Part shown: positions 53,211 through 61,418 of the stretch, one piece after another | Numbering within the stretch: the first letter of the stretch is position 1 | How the letters are laid out: each line of letters opens with the position of its first letter | NCBI GenBank assembly: GCA_030824075.1 | Contig: JAVBYJ010000014.1 | Coordinates: 56,009-120,008, forward strand | Direction of reading: 5' to 3' | Source: Geothrix sp. | Lineage (GTDB): Bacteria; Acidobacteriota; Holophagae; Holophagales; Holophagaceae | Length of the DNA stretch: 64,000 nucleotides | Translations under genes and position numbers: made by a program | The notes under the pieces: generated by a model | What the model saw: the letters and a program-made list of their open reading frames with translations, nothing else | What the model was told of the DNA's origin: nothing | Databases searched by the model: none

Positions 53211-55055
53211 GTGGTCAGCAAGCTCGGGGAAATGCTCGTCAAGGCCCAACTCGTCACGGATGCCCAGCTGGACGAAGTTATCAAAATCCAGCGAAGAGAG
53301 GGCGGGAAGCTCGGAAGTATCGTAGTCCGGCAAGGCTTCTGTTCTGATCAGGACATCGTGAGCTTCCTGGGGATGCAGTATGGCGTCCCGGCGGCCGACC
53401 TGGAACAGTGGCCGCCCATCGACCCGGGGGTCATCGCGCTCATCCCCAAGGATCTGGCCCAGCGGCACAAGGTGCTGCCCCTCCAGCGCACCGGCAACGT
53501 GCTGACCCTGGCCATGTCCGATCCCACCGATATCTTCGCCATGGACGACGTGCGGTTCCACACCGGCTACAACGTGGATCCCGTCGTGTCCAGCGAGATG
53601 GGCCTGGCCCGCGCCGTGGAGAAGTACTACGGTGGCGCCAGCGCGGTCCGGCTGGCGGATGGCACCCTCGCCCGCAATGCGCAGGGGGGGGCGGGGGGCG
53701 GATCGAGCGCCAGTGGTCCCACGGCGGCCAGCGTGGCCAATGCCTTCAACGCGGAGGATGAGCATTTCGAGCTCTCCGACCTGGAGCAGGAACTTGATGC
53801 CGACGCCGAATTCGATAGCCCGGAGGAAGACGAGGACAGCGTCAACGTCGGCAGCCTGAAGAAGGGCAGCGAGGACGCCCCGGTCGTGAAACTCGTGAAC
53901 ATGGTGCTCATCGACGCCATCAAGCGCGGCGCTTCCGACATCCATATCGAGCCCTATGAAAAGAACTACCGCATCCGGTTTCGCATCGACGGCATCCTCA
54001 TGGAGGTCATGCGGCCCAACCTCAAGTTGAAGGATCCGCTGACCTCCCGCGTGAAGATCCTGGCCAAGCTCAACATCGCCGAGCGGCGTCTGCCCCAGGA
54101 TGGCCGCATCAAGCTCCGCGTGAACATGGGCGGCAAGCAGAAGGTCATCGACTACCGCGTGAGCATCCTGCCGACGCTGTTCGGTGAAAAGATCGTGCTG
54201 CGGCTGCTGGACAGCGACAAGCTCATGCTCGATCTCACCAAGCTAGGCTTCGAGCAGGAGAGCCTCGACCGCTGGGACCGCCAGATCTCCAAGCCCTACG
54301 GCATGGTGCTCGTCACGGGCCCCACGGGATCAGGCAAGACGAACACCCTGTACTCCTCCATCGCCAAGCTGAACACCGTGGATACCAACATCCTGACGGC
54401 CGAGGATCCGGTCGAGTTCAACTTCCCGGGCATCAACCAGGTCCAGATGAAGGAGCAGATCGGCCTGAACTTCGCCGCCGCCCTGCGTTCCTTCCTGCGG
54501 CAGGATCCGAACATCATCCTGGTGGGCGAGATCCGCGACTTCGAAACGGCCGAGATCGCCATCAAGGCGAGTCTCACGGGCCATCTGGTGTTGAGCACCC
54601 TGCATACCAACGATGCCCCCAGCACCATCAACCGGCTCATGAACATGGGTGTGGAGCCCTTCCTGGTGGCCACCTCCGTGAACATCATCTGCGCCCAGCG
54701 CCTGGTGCGCCGCCTCTGCCCCAACTGCAAGGCCGTGGATGCCCACCCCCAGCCCGAAGAGGCGCTCTACACGGTCGGGTTCACCCCCGAAGAGGTCCAG
54801 CGGGGCATCACCTTCTACAAGCCCGTGGGCTGCGAGGCCTGCAACAAACGCGGCTACAAGGGCCGCGTGGGCCTCTACGAAGTGCTGGAAATGTCCGAGA
54901 CCCTCAAGGACATGATCCTCACCGGCGCCTCCGCCATTGAACTGCGTGAGCAGGCTCAGAAGGAAGGCATGATCACCCTTCGCCGCTCCGGCTGCCGCAA
55001 GGTCCTGGATGGCGTCACCACCATCGAAGAAATCATCCGGGAAACAGTGTTGTAG
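53211..55055 (+). CDS. pilB: Type IV pilus assembly ATPase PilB
   Basis: A 614-residue extension ATPase. The N-terminal GspE_N/MshEN domain (LGEMLVKAQLVTDAQLDEVIK, about 1-150) is followed by an acidic linker. The ATPase core has Walker A GPTGSGKTNTLYSS, the Asp box, Walker B IILVGEIRDFETAEIA and the His box TLHTNDAPSTINRL. The tetra-cysteine zinc site is present (RLCPNCK ... GCEACNKRGYKGRVGLYEVL). I chose GTG 53211 with CGGAGG 6 nt upstream. It powers pilus polymerisation; PilT and PilC follow, but a foreign GxxExxY gene lies between pilB and pilT. Confidence 0.95.
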   Translation: MVSKLGEMLVKAQLVTDAQLDEVIKIQRREGGKLGSIVVRQGFCSDQDIVSFLGMQYGVPAADLEQWPPIDPGVIALIPKDLAQRHKVLPLQRTGNVLTLAMSDPTDIFAMDDVRFHTGYNVDPVVSSEMGLARAVEKYYGGASAVRLADGTLARNAQGGAGGGSSASGPTAASVANAFNAEDEHFELSDLEQELDADAEFDSPEEDEDSVNVGSLKKGSEDAPVVKLVNMVLIDAIKRGASDIHIEPYEKNYRIRFRIDGILMEVMRPNLKLKDPLTSRVKILAKLNIAERRLPQDGRIKLRVNMGGKQKVIDYRVSILPTLFGEKIVLRLLDSDKLMLDLTKLGFEQESLDRWDRQISKPYGMVLVTGPTGSGKTNTLYSSIAKLNTVDTNILTAEDPVEFNFPGINQVQMKEQIGLNFAAALRSFLRQDPNIILVGEIRDFETAEIAIKASLTGHLVLSTLHTNDAPSTINRLMNMGVEPFLVATSVNIICAQRLVRRLCPNCKAVDAHPQPEEALYTVGFTPEEVQRGITFYKPVGCEACNKRGYKGRVGLYEVLEMSETLKDMILTGASAIELREQAQKEGMITLRRSGCRKVLDGVTTIEEIIRETVL

Positions 55056-55082
55056 GCATCGACCCACCCGAAAAAGATCTTT

Positions 55083-55570
55083 GACAGGATGAACAGGATT
55101 GAAAAGGTTTGATTTACAGGATTACAGAAAAGGAATTCTTGGAATGGTTGATGGTGCCGCTTTGGATGAGCTTTCAGGGCGCGTGATTGGGGCGGCGATG
55201 CGCGTTCATTCCACCCTGGGGCCTGGATTCACGGAAACTGTCTACCAGAATGCGTTGGCCCTGGAAATGGCTCTGGAAGGCATTCCCTTTGAACGCGAAG
55301 TGAAACTCGAAGTCCGGTACCGGGGTGAGTTGGTCGGTATCTACCGGGTGGACCTGTTGGTGGGCGGAAAGCTGATCCTCGAACTGAAAGCCGTCCAGGC
55401 CATCCTTCCTGAACACGAAGTCCAGGTCGTCAACTACCTTGCTGCGACCAACTTTGCCACGGCCCTGCTGCTGAACTTTGGAACCCGCAGCCTTCAAGTC
55501 AAAAAGAAATTCAGAAGCTTTCACCCGCCAGAATCCTGTTAATCCTGCTTTCAATCCTGTTCATCCTGTC
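55083..55570. mobile_element. GxxExxY unit with 22-bp perfect terminal inverted repeats
   Basis: The ends 55083-55104 and 55549-55570 are exact 22-bp inverted repeats starting GACAGGATGAACAGG. Further copies of the same phrase (GATTTACAGGATTACAG on the left, GAATCCTGTTAATCCTG on the right) lie inside. The 488-bp unit carries only the GxxExxY gene and splits the pilB-pilT pair. No transposase is encoded, so mobility would need another source. Confidence 0.75.
55144..55542 (+). CDS. GxxExxY family protein
   Basis: A 132-residue protein of the GxxExxY family. The defining motif is GPGFTETVYQNAL, within LSGRVIGAAMRVHSTLGPGF; later come EREVKLEVRYRGELVG, YRVDLLVGGKLILELKAV and LLNFG. The order of charged residues (D in YRVDLLV, E-x-K in ILELKAV) suggests a PD-(D/E)XK-like nuclease fold, but no activity is established for the family. 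I chose ATG 55144 (AAAGGAATT upstream). Its stop codon TAA lies inside the right repeat (TGTTAATCC). It is unrelated to pilus function and probably arrived with its flanking repeats. Confidence 0.85.
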   Translation: MVDGAALDELSGRVIGAAMRVHSTLGPGFTETVYQNALALEMALEGIPFEREVKLEVRYRGELVGIYRVDLLVGGKLILELKAVQAILPEHEVQVVNYLAATNFATALLLNFGTRSLQVKKKFRSFHPPESC

Positions 55571-55598
55571 CCAGCTTTTTGTTTTTCCCGAGGCCCCC

Positions 55599-56789
55599 AT
55601 GAGCGAAGTCGGCGCCAATTATGTTGCTCCCCTCCAGCAACTGCTGAAGACGATGGTGGAGTACGGAGGCACGGATCTGCATATCACCACCGATACCGCA
55701 CCGCAGATCCGCATCGACGGGCGCATGGTGCCGCTCAAGCTGCCGCCCCTTGACGCGTCACAGACCCGCTGGCTTTGCTACGGCGTGATGACCGATCAGC
55801 AGAAGCATCGCCTTGAGGAGGACCTTGAGGTGGACTTCTCGTTCGGCCTCCAGGGCGTGGCCCGGTTTCGCGCCAATGTCTTCAATCAGCGGGGCGCCAC
55901 GGCCGGCGTGTTCCGCACCATCCCCGAGAACATCCGCAGCTTCGATCAGCTGGGGCTCCCGCCCGCCATCAAAGGGCTGTGCGACAAGCCCCGGGGCCTG
56001 GTGCTGGTGACGGGTGTGACGGGTTCCGGCAAGTCCACGACCCTGGCCGCCATGGTGGACAAGATCAACACCGAGGAACCGGTGCACATCCTCACCATCG
56101 AGGACCCCGTGGAATACGTGCACAAGCACAAGCGGGCCCTGGTGAACCAGCGCGAGATTCACGCCGATACCCACAGCTTCAAGAAGGCGCTGCGCTCCGC
56201 CCTGCGCCAGGACCCCGACGTGGTGCTGGTGGGAGAAATGCGCGACCTCGAAACCATCGAATCGGCCCTGACCATCGCCGAAACCGGCCACCTCACCTTT
56301 GGCACCCTGCACACCAGCAGCACCGTGCAGACCATCAACCGCATCATCGACGTGTTCCCCAGCCACCAGCAGCCCCAGATCCGTGCCCAGCTCTCCCTGG
56401 TGCTGGAAGGCATCATCTGCCAGAGCCTCATCCCCAAGGCCACCGGCAAGGGGCGGGCCCTGGCGCTGGAGATCATGATCCCCAATTCCGCCATCCGGAA
56501 CCTGATCCGCGAGGACAAGATCCACCAGATCTACGGCGTCATGCAGGCCGGGCAGACGAAGTACGGCATGCAGACCTTCAACCAGAGCCTGTCCGACCTG
56601 GTGATCCGCAAGGAGATCACCCAGGAGCAGGCCTTTGAGTATTCCTCCAACACCGACGAACTGCGCGAGCTCATCAACCGCGGCGTGGGGGTCGGGTCCG
56701 CCGGGGGCCGCACCGCCGCGCCCGCCCAGCCCGCCAGCCCCGTCAGCACCGCCCTGGGGGGGCGGAACCCCAATATCAAGTACACCTAG
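55599..56789 (+). CDS. pilT: Type IV pilus retraction ATPase PilT
   Basis: A 396-residue retraction motor. The N-terminal PAS-like domain (residues 1-110) has GGTDLHITTDTAPQIRIDG. Walker A is VTGVTGSGKSTTLAAM, the Asp box HILTIEDPVEYVH, Walker B VVLVGEMRDLETI and the His box TFGTLHTSSTVQTINRI. The PilT-specific A-I-R-N-L-I-R-E motif is present (NSAIRNLIREDKIHQ). A 40-residue Gly/Ala/Pro-rich tail makes it longer than most PilT. It drives twitching motility by depolymerising pili. Confidence 0.96.
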   Translation: MSEVGANYVAPLQQLLKTMVEYGGTDLHITTDTAPQIRIDGRMVPLKLPPLDASQTRWLCYGVMTDQQKHRLEEDLEVDFSFGLQGVARFRANVFNQRGATAGVFRTIPENIRSFDQLGLPPAIKGLCDKPRGLVLVTGVTGSGKSTTLAAMVDKINTEEPVHILTIEDPVEYVHKHKRALVNQREIHADTHSFKKALRSALRQDPDVVLVGEMRDLETIESALTIAETGHLTFGTLHTSSTVQTINRIIDVFPSHQQPQIRAQLSLVLEGIICQSLIPKATGKGRALALEIMIPNSAIRNLIREDKIHQIYGVMQAGQTKYGMQTFNQSLSDLVIRKEITQEQAFEYSSNTDELRELINRGVGVGSAGGRTAAPAQPASPVSTALGGRNPNIKYT

Positions 56790-56859
56790 GACTTCTCTGC
56801 AGGCGCTTTCCTGCCTATCCTGAAAGCACCACCGCTCCCAGTCCTTCGCCGAGGTCCGC

Positions 56860-58062
56860 ATGCCCGCTTATGCTTGGAAAGGCAAGAATCGAATGGGGGA
56901 AGTCCAGGAAGGCGTCCTGGTCTCCGATTCCCGGGATTCTGCCGCCACCACCCTGAAACGCAATGGCATCGAGGTCATGAATGTCCGCGTCATGGCCGCC
57001 CAGGGCACCAAATCCTTTGGCAAGGTGCCCCCCAAGGCCTTGGCCATCTTTACGCGGCAGTTCAGCGTGATGATCGATGCGGGCCTGCCCCTGGTGCAGT
57101 GCCTCGAGATCCTGGGCGCCCAGCAGGACCACAAGGGTTTTCAGCGCATCATCGAAGCCGTGCGGGAGGATGTGGAAAAGGGTTCCACCCTGCAGACCGC
57201 CCTCTCCAAGCACCCCAAGGCCTTCAATGACCTCTTCGTGAACATGGTGGGGGCCGGGGAAAGCGGCGGCATCCTGGATGTGATCCTCCAGCGCCTCTCC
57301 GGCTACATCGAGAAATCCGTGAAACTGACGGGCAAGGTCAAAAGCGCCATGACCTACCCCATTGCCGTCATCAGCATCGCCGTCATCGTGGTGATCGTGA
57401 TCATGGTCAAGGTGATCCCCGTGTTCTCGGCCATGTATTCGGGCCTGGGCAGCAAGCTGCCCTACCCCACCATCGTTTGCATCGCCATCTCCGATGCGAT
57501 CATCAACTACTGGTGGCTCCTCACCGGGGCCACCATCCTGATCGTGGTTGGCCTGCGCCAGTTCTACAAAACCCCCGTGGGGCACCTGCAGATCGACACC
57601 CTGATGCTGCACATCCCGGTCCTGGGGCAGGTGCTGCGCAAGGTGGCTGTGGCGCGGTTCTGCCGCACCCTGGGCACCCTCATCAGTTCTGGGGTGCCCA
57701 TTCTTGAGGGCATGGACATCACCGCCAAGACTGCTGGAAACCTCGTCATCCAGAATGCCATTCTCAAGTCCAAGGATGCCGTGGAGCAGGGCCGAAACAT
57801 CAGCACCCCCCTGGCGGAAACCAAGGTCTTTCCCCCCATGGTGGTGCAGATGGTGGGCGTGGGCGAGGCCACCGGAGCCCTGGATGCCATGCTCTCCAAA
57901 GTGGCGGATTTCTACGAGGACGAGGTGGACAATGCCGTGGCCTCCATGACCAGCCTCATGGAACCCATCATGATCGCCCTGCTGGGTGGCATCGTGGGCT
58001 TCATCGTGGTGGCCATGTACATGCCGATCTTCGGCCTCGCGGCGGCCTTCGATAAGAGTTGA
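56860..58062 (+). CDS. pilC: Type IV pilus inner-membrane platform protein PilC
   Basis: A 400-residue T2SSF/GspF-family protein with two repeated cytoplasmic helical domains (about 70-190 and 270-390). Three membrane helices lie near 168-192, 215-240 and 370-395. Typical segments are FTRQFSVMIDAGLPLVQCLEIL, GESGGILDVILQRLSGYIEKS and GEATGALDAMLSKVADFYEDEVD. It couples PilB/PilT to the pilin filament. It directly follows pilT by 70 bp and precedes a pilin gene. Confidence 0.95.
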   Translation: MPAYAWKGKNRMGEVQEGVLVSDSRDSAATTLKRNGIEVMNVRVMAAQGTKSFGKVPPKALAIFTRQFSVMIDAGLPLVQCLEILGAQQDHKGFQRIIEAVREDVEKGSTLQTALSKHPKAFNDLFVNMVGAGESGGILDVILQRLSGYIEKSVKLTGKVKSAMTYPIAVISIAVIVVIVIMVKVIPVFSAMYSGLGSKLPYPTIVCIAISDAIINYWWLLTGATILIVVGLRQFYKTPVGHLQIDTLMLHIPVLGQVLRKVAVARFCRTLGTLISSGVPILEGMDITAKTAGNLVIQNAILKSKDAVEQGRNISTPLAETKVFPPMVVQMVGVGEATGALDAMLSKVADFYEDEVDNAVASMTSLMEPIMIALLGGIVGFIVVAMYMPIFGLAAAFDKS

Positions 58063-58111
58063 GGCCCTGCTGGCCAGCGAATTGCATCCAAACGGGGTTC
58101 TGGAGGGCACC

Positions 58112-58534
58112 ATGAAACGGACGATGCACGGCTTCACTTTCATTGAGATCCTGGTGGTGGTGGTGATCATCGGCATTTTAGGGGCCATTGCCATCCCCTC
58201 GCTGCTTGGGCAGAAGAAGAACGCCGAGCTGGTGGGGGATGCCCAGCAGAACACCAAGTCCCTGCAGATGATGTTGGAGACGCGCAAGGCTGACAACGGC
58301 ATCTATGGGCCCGCAGGCACTGGTGTCGTCTGGAACCCCGACGGTACGGTCACAGGCCCTAATCTCACGCCCCTCTTCGCCCCAGCAGGGTCCACCAAGA
58401 TGACCTATACGCTGGCCATTGACGGCACCGGCCTCAGGTACGGGATCCAGGTCAACGACAACCGTCCCGGAAAAGGCAACGCCCTGATCTACCAAACCGA
58501 CGAAGCGGGGCGCCAGATCTTCCCCGTGCCCTAG
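58112..58534 (+). CDS. Type IV pilin-like protein (class III signal)
   Basis: A 140-residue pseudopilin or pilin. The prepilin peptidase site is MKRTMHG|FTFIEILVV, with the conserved Glu at +5, followed by the hydrophobic assembly helix VVVIIGILGAIAIPSLL. The globular part has no cysteine pair. TGGAGGG precedes ATG 58112. It is the fourth gene of the pilB-pilT-pilC unit. Its lack of the disulfide loop and the presence of two other pilins nearby suggest a minor pilin or pseudopilin. Confidence 0.88.
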   Translation: MKRTMHGFTFIEILVVVVIIGILGAIAIPSLLGQKKNAELVGDAQQNTKSLQMMLETRKADNGIYGPAGTGVVWNPDGTVTGPNLTPLFAPAGSTKMTYTLAIDGTGLRYGIQVNDNRPGKGNALIYQTDEAGRQIFPVP

Positions 58535-59156
58535 ACCCGGATGGTCAAGGACGAGGGACTGAACCCGAAAATTTCACTGAGCCCAGCCCTGCAGATTCGC
58601 CCTGAAGAAACATCGAATCATCACGAACATGCCGTGCGGGAGCACCCGCTGGGTTGGGATGAAGAGGCACCCACCCGAGGGTTCTAGCCAAGATTTGGCC
58701 AGTCGCAGCTTGATGGTTCCAAGATCATAAGGAAGAACCACTGATACCGGGTTGCATCCAAGGGAAAAGATCACCGCCAAGTCGCCAAGACGCCAAGAAT
58801 TACGAAAGCACATTGTCTTATTTGTCTTTCTTGGTGTGTTGGTAGTGAAAGGCCCTTTCCTTGAGTGTTAAACGCTCCTTAATATGATGACAAAGGTGGG
58901 TTTCGGTATTCCCAAAAAGCGCTGCGCGGGCGCCTCCCATGGGGCCCGTGCTGCGGAACCACCCCCCCCACCCACCGGCGCCTTGTTCTCTAATCGGTGC
59001 GAATCGGTGGACCCGATGTTTTTATCTGCGGCCATCTGCGACATCTGCGGTTTCAACTTCTTTCATTGATTTCAGAAGAGACAACAAGTAAAGCCAGATC
59101 CACCGTATCATCAGGGCCTCACATCATCATTTCCTTCCTAGGTTTTCTCAGCATTG
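58535..59156. other. Intergenic region with two decayed repeat families
   Basis: No gene is seen. CCGCCAAGTCGCCAAGACG and the following CCAAGAA (58774-58799) have a degraded inverted partner at about 58827-58848 (TTTCTTGGTGTGTTGG). A third phrase type, ATCTGCGGCCATCTGCGAC followed by ATCTGCGG, lies at 59026-59050. Both families resemble, in their periodic phrase structure, the AATCCTGTT repeats elsewhere in this window. Confidence 0.6.
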
Positions 59157-59186
59157 AAAGAGCCCCCGAATGACCGGGGGCTCTTT
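59157..59186. terminator. Terminator for the pilin gene at 59208
   Basis: AAAGAGCCCCCG-GTCATT-CGGGGGCTCTTT as read on the minus strand forms a 12-bp stem 20 bp past the stop, then TTTC. The stem can serve either strand. Confidence 0.85.
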
Positions 59187-59207
59187 GCTCGTCAGAGGAG
59201 GAAGAAC

Positions 59208-59660
59208 CTATTCGCAAGGCACTGGAGCTAACAATGTGAAGGTCGCGCCATCGCCTGCTGGCCCCGACCGGGCGTGCCGGAAGGAAACATTGATGACATT
59301 GTGTGGTTCCCCATTAATGTCGTTCTGCACGGCGGCCGCATAACCCACATCACCATTGGCTGCGGCATTCCCGGCCACAACCGCGGTGGTCACGTTTGTG
59401 TAGGCGTTCTTGCAGGAGGGGAAGGTGAAGTTCGGCAGGGCGATCACGTAGGCGATGACGCCAGCGGTGGTCGTAGTATTCATGAGCTTGGCGGCCCCGG
59501 AAAATTCGGAGACCAGAGCCTGAGCTGTGGCTTCCGTGGACCTCTGCCTCGCGCGCTCCCGCTGCCCGAGGAGGGCCGGGATGGCGATGGCGGAAATGAT
59601 GCCGATGATGGCAAGCACGAGCAGCAGCTCGATGAGGGTGAAACCAGATTGACGCTTCAT
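59208..59660 (-). CDS. Type IV pilin, paralogue A
   Basis: A 150-residue pilin. The signal MKRQSG|FTLIELLLVLAIIGIIS has Glu5. The mature domain contains a cysteine pair (PSCKNAY and the C-terminal VPCE), the usual D-region disulfide of major pilins. It is 50% or more identical in the first 40 residues to the gene at 59796, indicating recent duplication. It is convergent with the pilB-pilT-pilC operon and is followed by its own strong terminator, as expected for a highly expressed pilin. Confidence 0.92.
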   Translation of the reverse strand: MKRQSGFTLIELLLVLAIIGIISAIAIPALLGQRERARQRSTEATAQALVSEFSGAAKLMNTTTTAGVIAYVIALPNFTFPSCKNAYTNVTTAVVAGNAAANGDVGYAAAVQNDINGEPHNVINVSFRHARSGPAGDGATFTLLAPVPCE

Positions 59661-59747
59661 GGTGTGGCCTCCAGGGTTTTGGGTCGCATTGGGCGAGATT
59701 AATTATTGAGCAATGCTCATGCCGATGATGCCGGACGAGTTGATAAA

Positions 59748-59777
59748 GAAAAACCCCCGGGGGAAACCCGGGGGTTT
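59748..59777 (-). terminator. Terminator for the pilin gene at 59796
   Basis: An 11-bp perfect stem (59751-59761/59767-59777), read on the minus strand as AAACCCCCGGG-TTTCC-CCCGGGGGTTT, is followed by TTCTTTATC. Confidence 0.93.
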
Positions 59778-59795
59778 GAGCGTTCAGGCTATCGA

Positions 59796-60251
59796 CTAGT
59801 CGAGGGCCACGACCTTGGTGGTGGTGACATTGGCACTGTTCTCGATGTAGATGCCGGTGATGGTGATCGCGGGATAGGTCCGGGAGCTTTCAGTGACCGT
59901 GCCAGCCGCAAGGCCAATCTGGCCGGGGGCAGTCGCAGCTGTTCCCTGGTAAGGGGTGGTAGTGCCACCATAGGGGTTCTTGGCATTGGGGTAGGCATAG
60001 TTCTGAAGCGCCAGGACGGCGGTCACGGTGTCTGCCGCAACGGTGGCAGCGGTGGAAGTGCCGTTGTCCTTGAGGGTGTCGCCAAGGCGGGCGCACTCAC
60101 CAGCGGCGCTGGCCACCATGGCCTGCACAGCCTTGACCTTGGCGCGCTCACGCTGACCCAGCAGGGCGGGCACGGCGATGGCGGCGATGATGCCGATGAT
60201 GGCTAGCACCAGCAGCAGTTCGATGAGGGTGAAGCCCTTCTGATTCTTCAT
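59796..60251 (-). CDS. Type IV pilin, paralogue B
   Basis: A 151-residue pilin: MKNQKG|FTLIELLLVLAIIGIIA with Glu5 and the same QRERAK helix end as its neighbour. Only one cysteine (GECARLG) is present, so it lacks the C-terminal disulfide of paralogue A. The globular region is rich in Thr, Ala and Gly (TAATVAADTVTAVLALQ). AGGAG precedes ATG 60251. A strong terminator separates it from paralogue A. Either could be the main fibre subunit; the cysteine difference argues that they are not interchangeable. Confidence 0.92.
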   Translation of the reverse strand: MKNQKGFTLIELLLVLAIIGIIAAIAVPALLGQRERAKVKAVQAMVASAAGECARLGDTLKDNGTSTAATVAADTVTAVLALQNYAYPNAKNPYGGTTTPYQGTAATAPGQIGLAAGTVTESSRTYPAITITGIYIENSANVTTTKVVALD

Positions 60252-60461
60252 GGGTACTCTCCTAGTGGGCGATGGCCGCCAGCAAAGATATCAATCCTTG
60301 TGCCAACACGCCAGCCGCGCGGAAAAACCATACAGGTCATGACTGGAAGCGGGTCGGTCGCAGACGCGAGCCTCTGGAGGCTTGGCAGGGGCGCCTGGGG
60401 ACTGACGCGAAAGGGCAGGTCGCCTGCTCCAACGCGTCCATCCATTCAAGGGATGTCCGGG

Positions 60462-61256
60462 TCATGTTTTCGTCTTCGATCGGATCCAGGCCTCGGCTCG
60501 GGCGTGGGCTCGGGTCTGCTGCTCCGGGGTCAGACTCTTTTCCTGCTCTTGGACCATGAATTCATGCAGCGGACCGATCCCCAGGCGTCGACCCAGGAGC
60601 ATCCAGTACAGGGCTTCCTCCGGATCCTGAGCCACCCCCAAGCCGCTGCGATGCAGGTGCCCCAGGGCGAAACAGGCCCCGGCATCGCCCGATTCCCCCT
60701 GGGCCCGGAGCAGGGGCGCGGCCCGGCGAAACAGGGCCTCGGCCTCGGCGGGGGACGAGGCCTGAAGAAGTTCACCCGCCAGAACCATGGCCAGAGGCTG
60801 GCCCGCCTGGGCGGCGGCTCGGGCCCAGCGCAGAGCCTCGGCGCTGTTCTTGGCGGTGCCGAGGCCGGAGGCGCAGGCCTGCGCCAGCGCGAACTGGGCC
60901 TGGGCGTGGCCCTGGTTCGCGGCCTGCCGGAAGGCCGCCACGGCTTTGGTTGGGTTGGATCTCAGGAAGGTGTCATTCCCCAGATAGAGGAGGCCGGTTT
61001 GATATTGGCCCTCGGCGGAGCCCAGGTGCCCCCTGGTCAGGGTCCACAGGGTCGCGCCCTCCTTGATGCCAAAGGCCACAGGTAGGGCGACTGCAAACAC
61101 CCACAGGGAGGTGGTCAGCAGCCGCCGGGTGGAGGCCCAGCCCCGGCTGCCGCTGCGGTTCAAATACACCGCGAAGCCCAGTCCCCACAGCAACGCTGTG
61201 CCCAGGGCCATCAAGACCAGGATCAACCCCGAGATGCGGACATACTCCCAATCCAT
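60462..61256 (-). CDS. Sel1-repeat membrane protein
   Basis: A 264-residue protein. Two membrane helices (about 8-32 and 45-63) precede at least three Sel1/TPR-like repeats (AQAQFALAQACASGLGTAKN, then SAEALRWARAAAQAGQP, and GDAGACFALGHLHRSGLGVA, then PEEALYWMLLGRR). Such repeats mediate protein interactions. I chose ATG 61256 (TAGGAG upstream); the longer frame begins inside the AATCCTGTT repeat and is unlikely. No partner is evident. Confidence 0.8.
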   Translation of the reverse strand: MDWEYVRISGLILVLMALGTALLWGLGFAVYLNRSGSRGWASTRRLLTTSLWVFAVALPVAFGIKEGATLWTLTRGHLGSAEGQYQTGLLYLGNDTFLRSNPTKAVAAFRQAANQGHAQAQFALAQACASGLGTAKNSAEALRWARAAAQAGQPLAMVLAGELLQASSPAEAEALFRRAAPLLRAQGESGDAGACFALGHLHRSGLGVAQDPEEALYWMLLGRRLGIGPLHEFMVQEQEKSLTPEQQTRAHARAEAWIRSKTKT

Positions 61257-61315
61257 GAAGGCACTCCTACACATTGAGACTGGATGGAATCGGGATAACA
61301 GGGTGAGCCAAAGCC

Positions 61316-61418
61316 GGGACAAGATGAACAGGATTTTCAAGGATTAACAGGATTCAAGAGGAAAAGCATCTGGCCTTAATCCAGTTAATCCATCCTTTAA
61401 TCTTGTTAATCCTGTCCC
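61316..61418. repeat. AATCCTGTTAATCCTGT-type inverted repeat without cargo, copy 2
   Basis: Imperfect 20-bp ends (61316-61335 and 61399-61418, 17 of 20 complementary) face each other across 63 bp that hold further copies of GGATTAACAGGATT. The right end runs into the TPR gene and supplies its stop codon (TAA 61406-61408). Confidence 0.8.
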
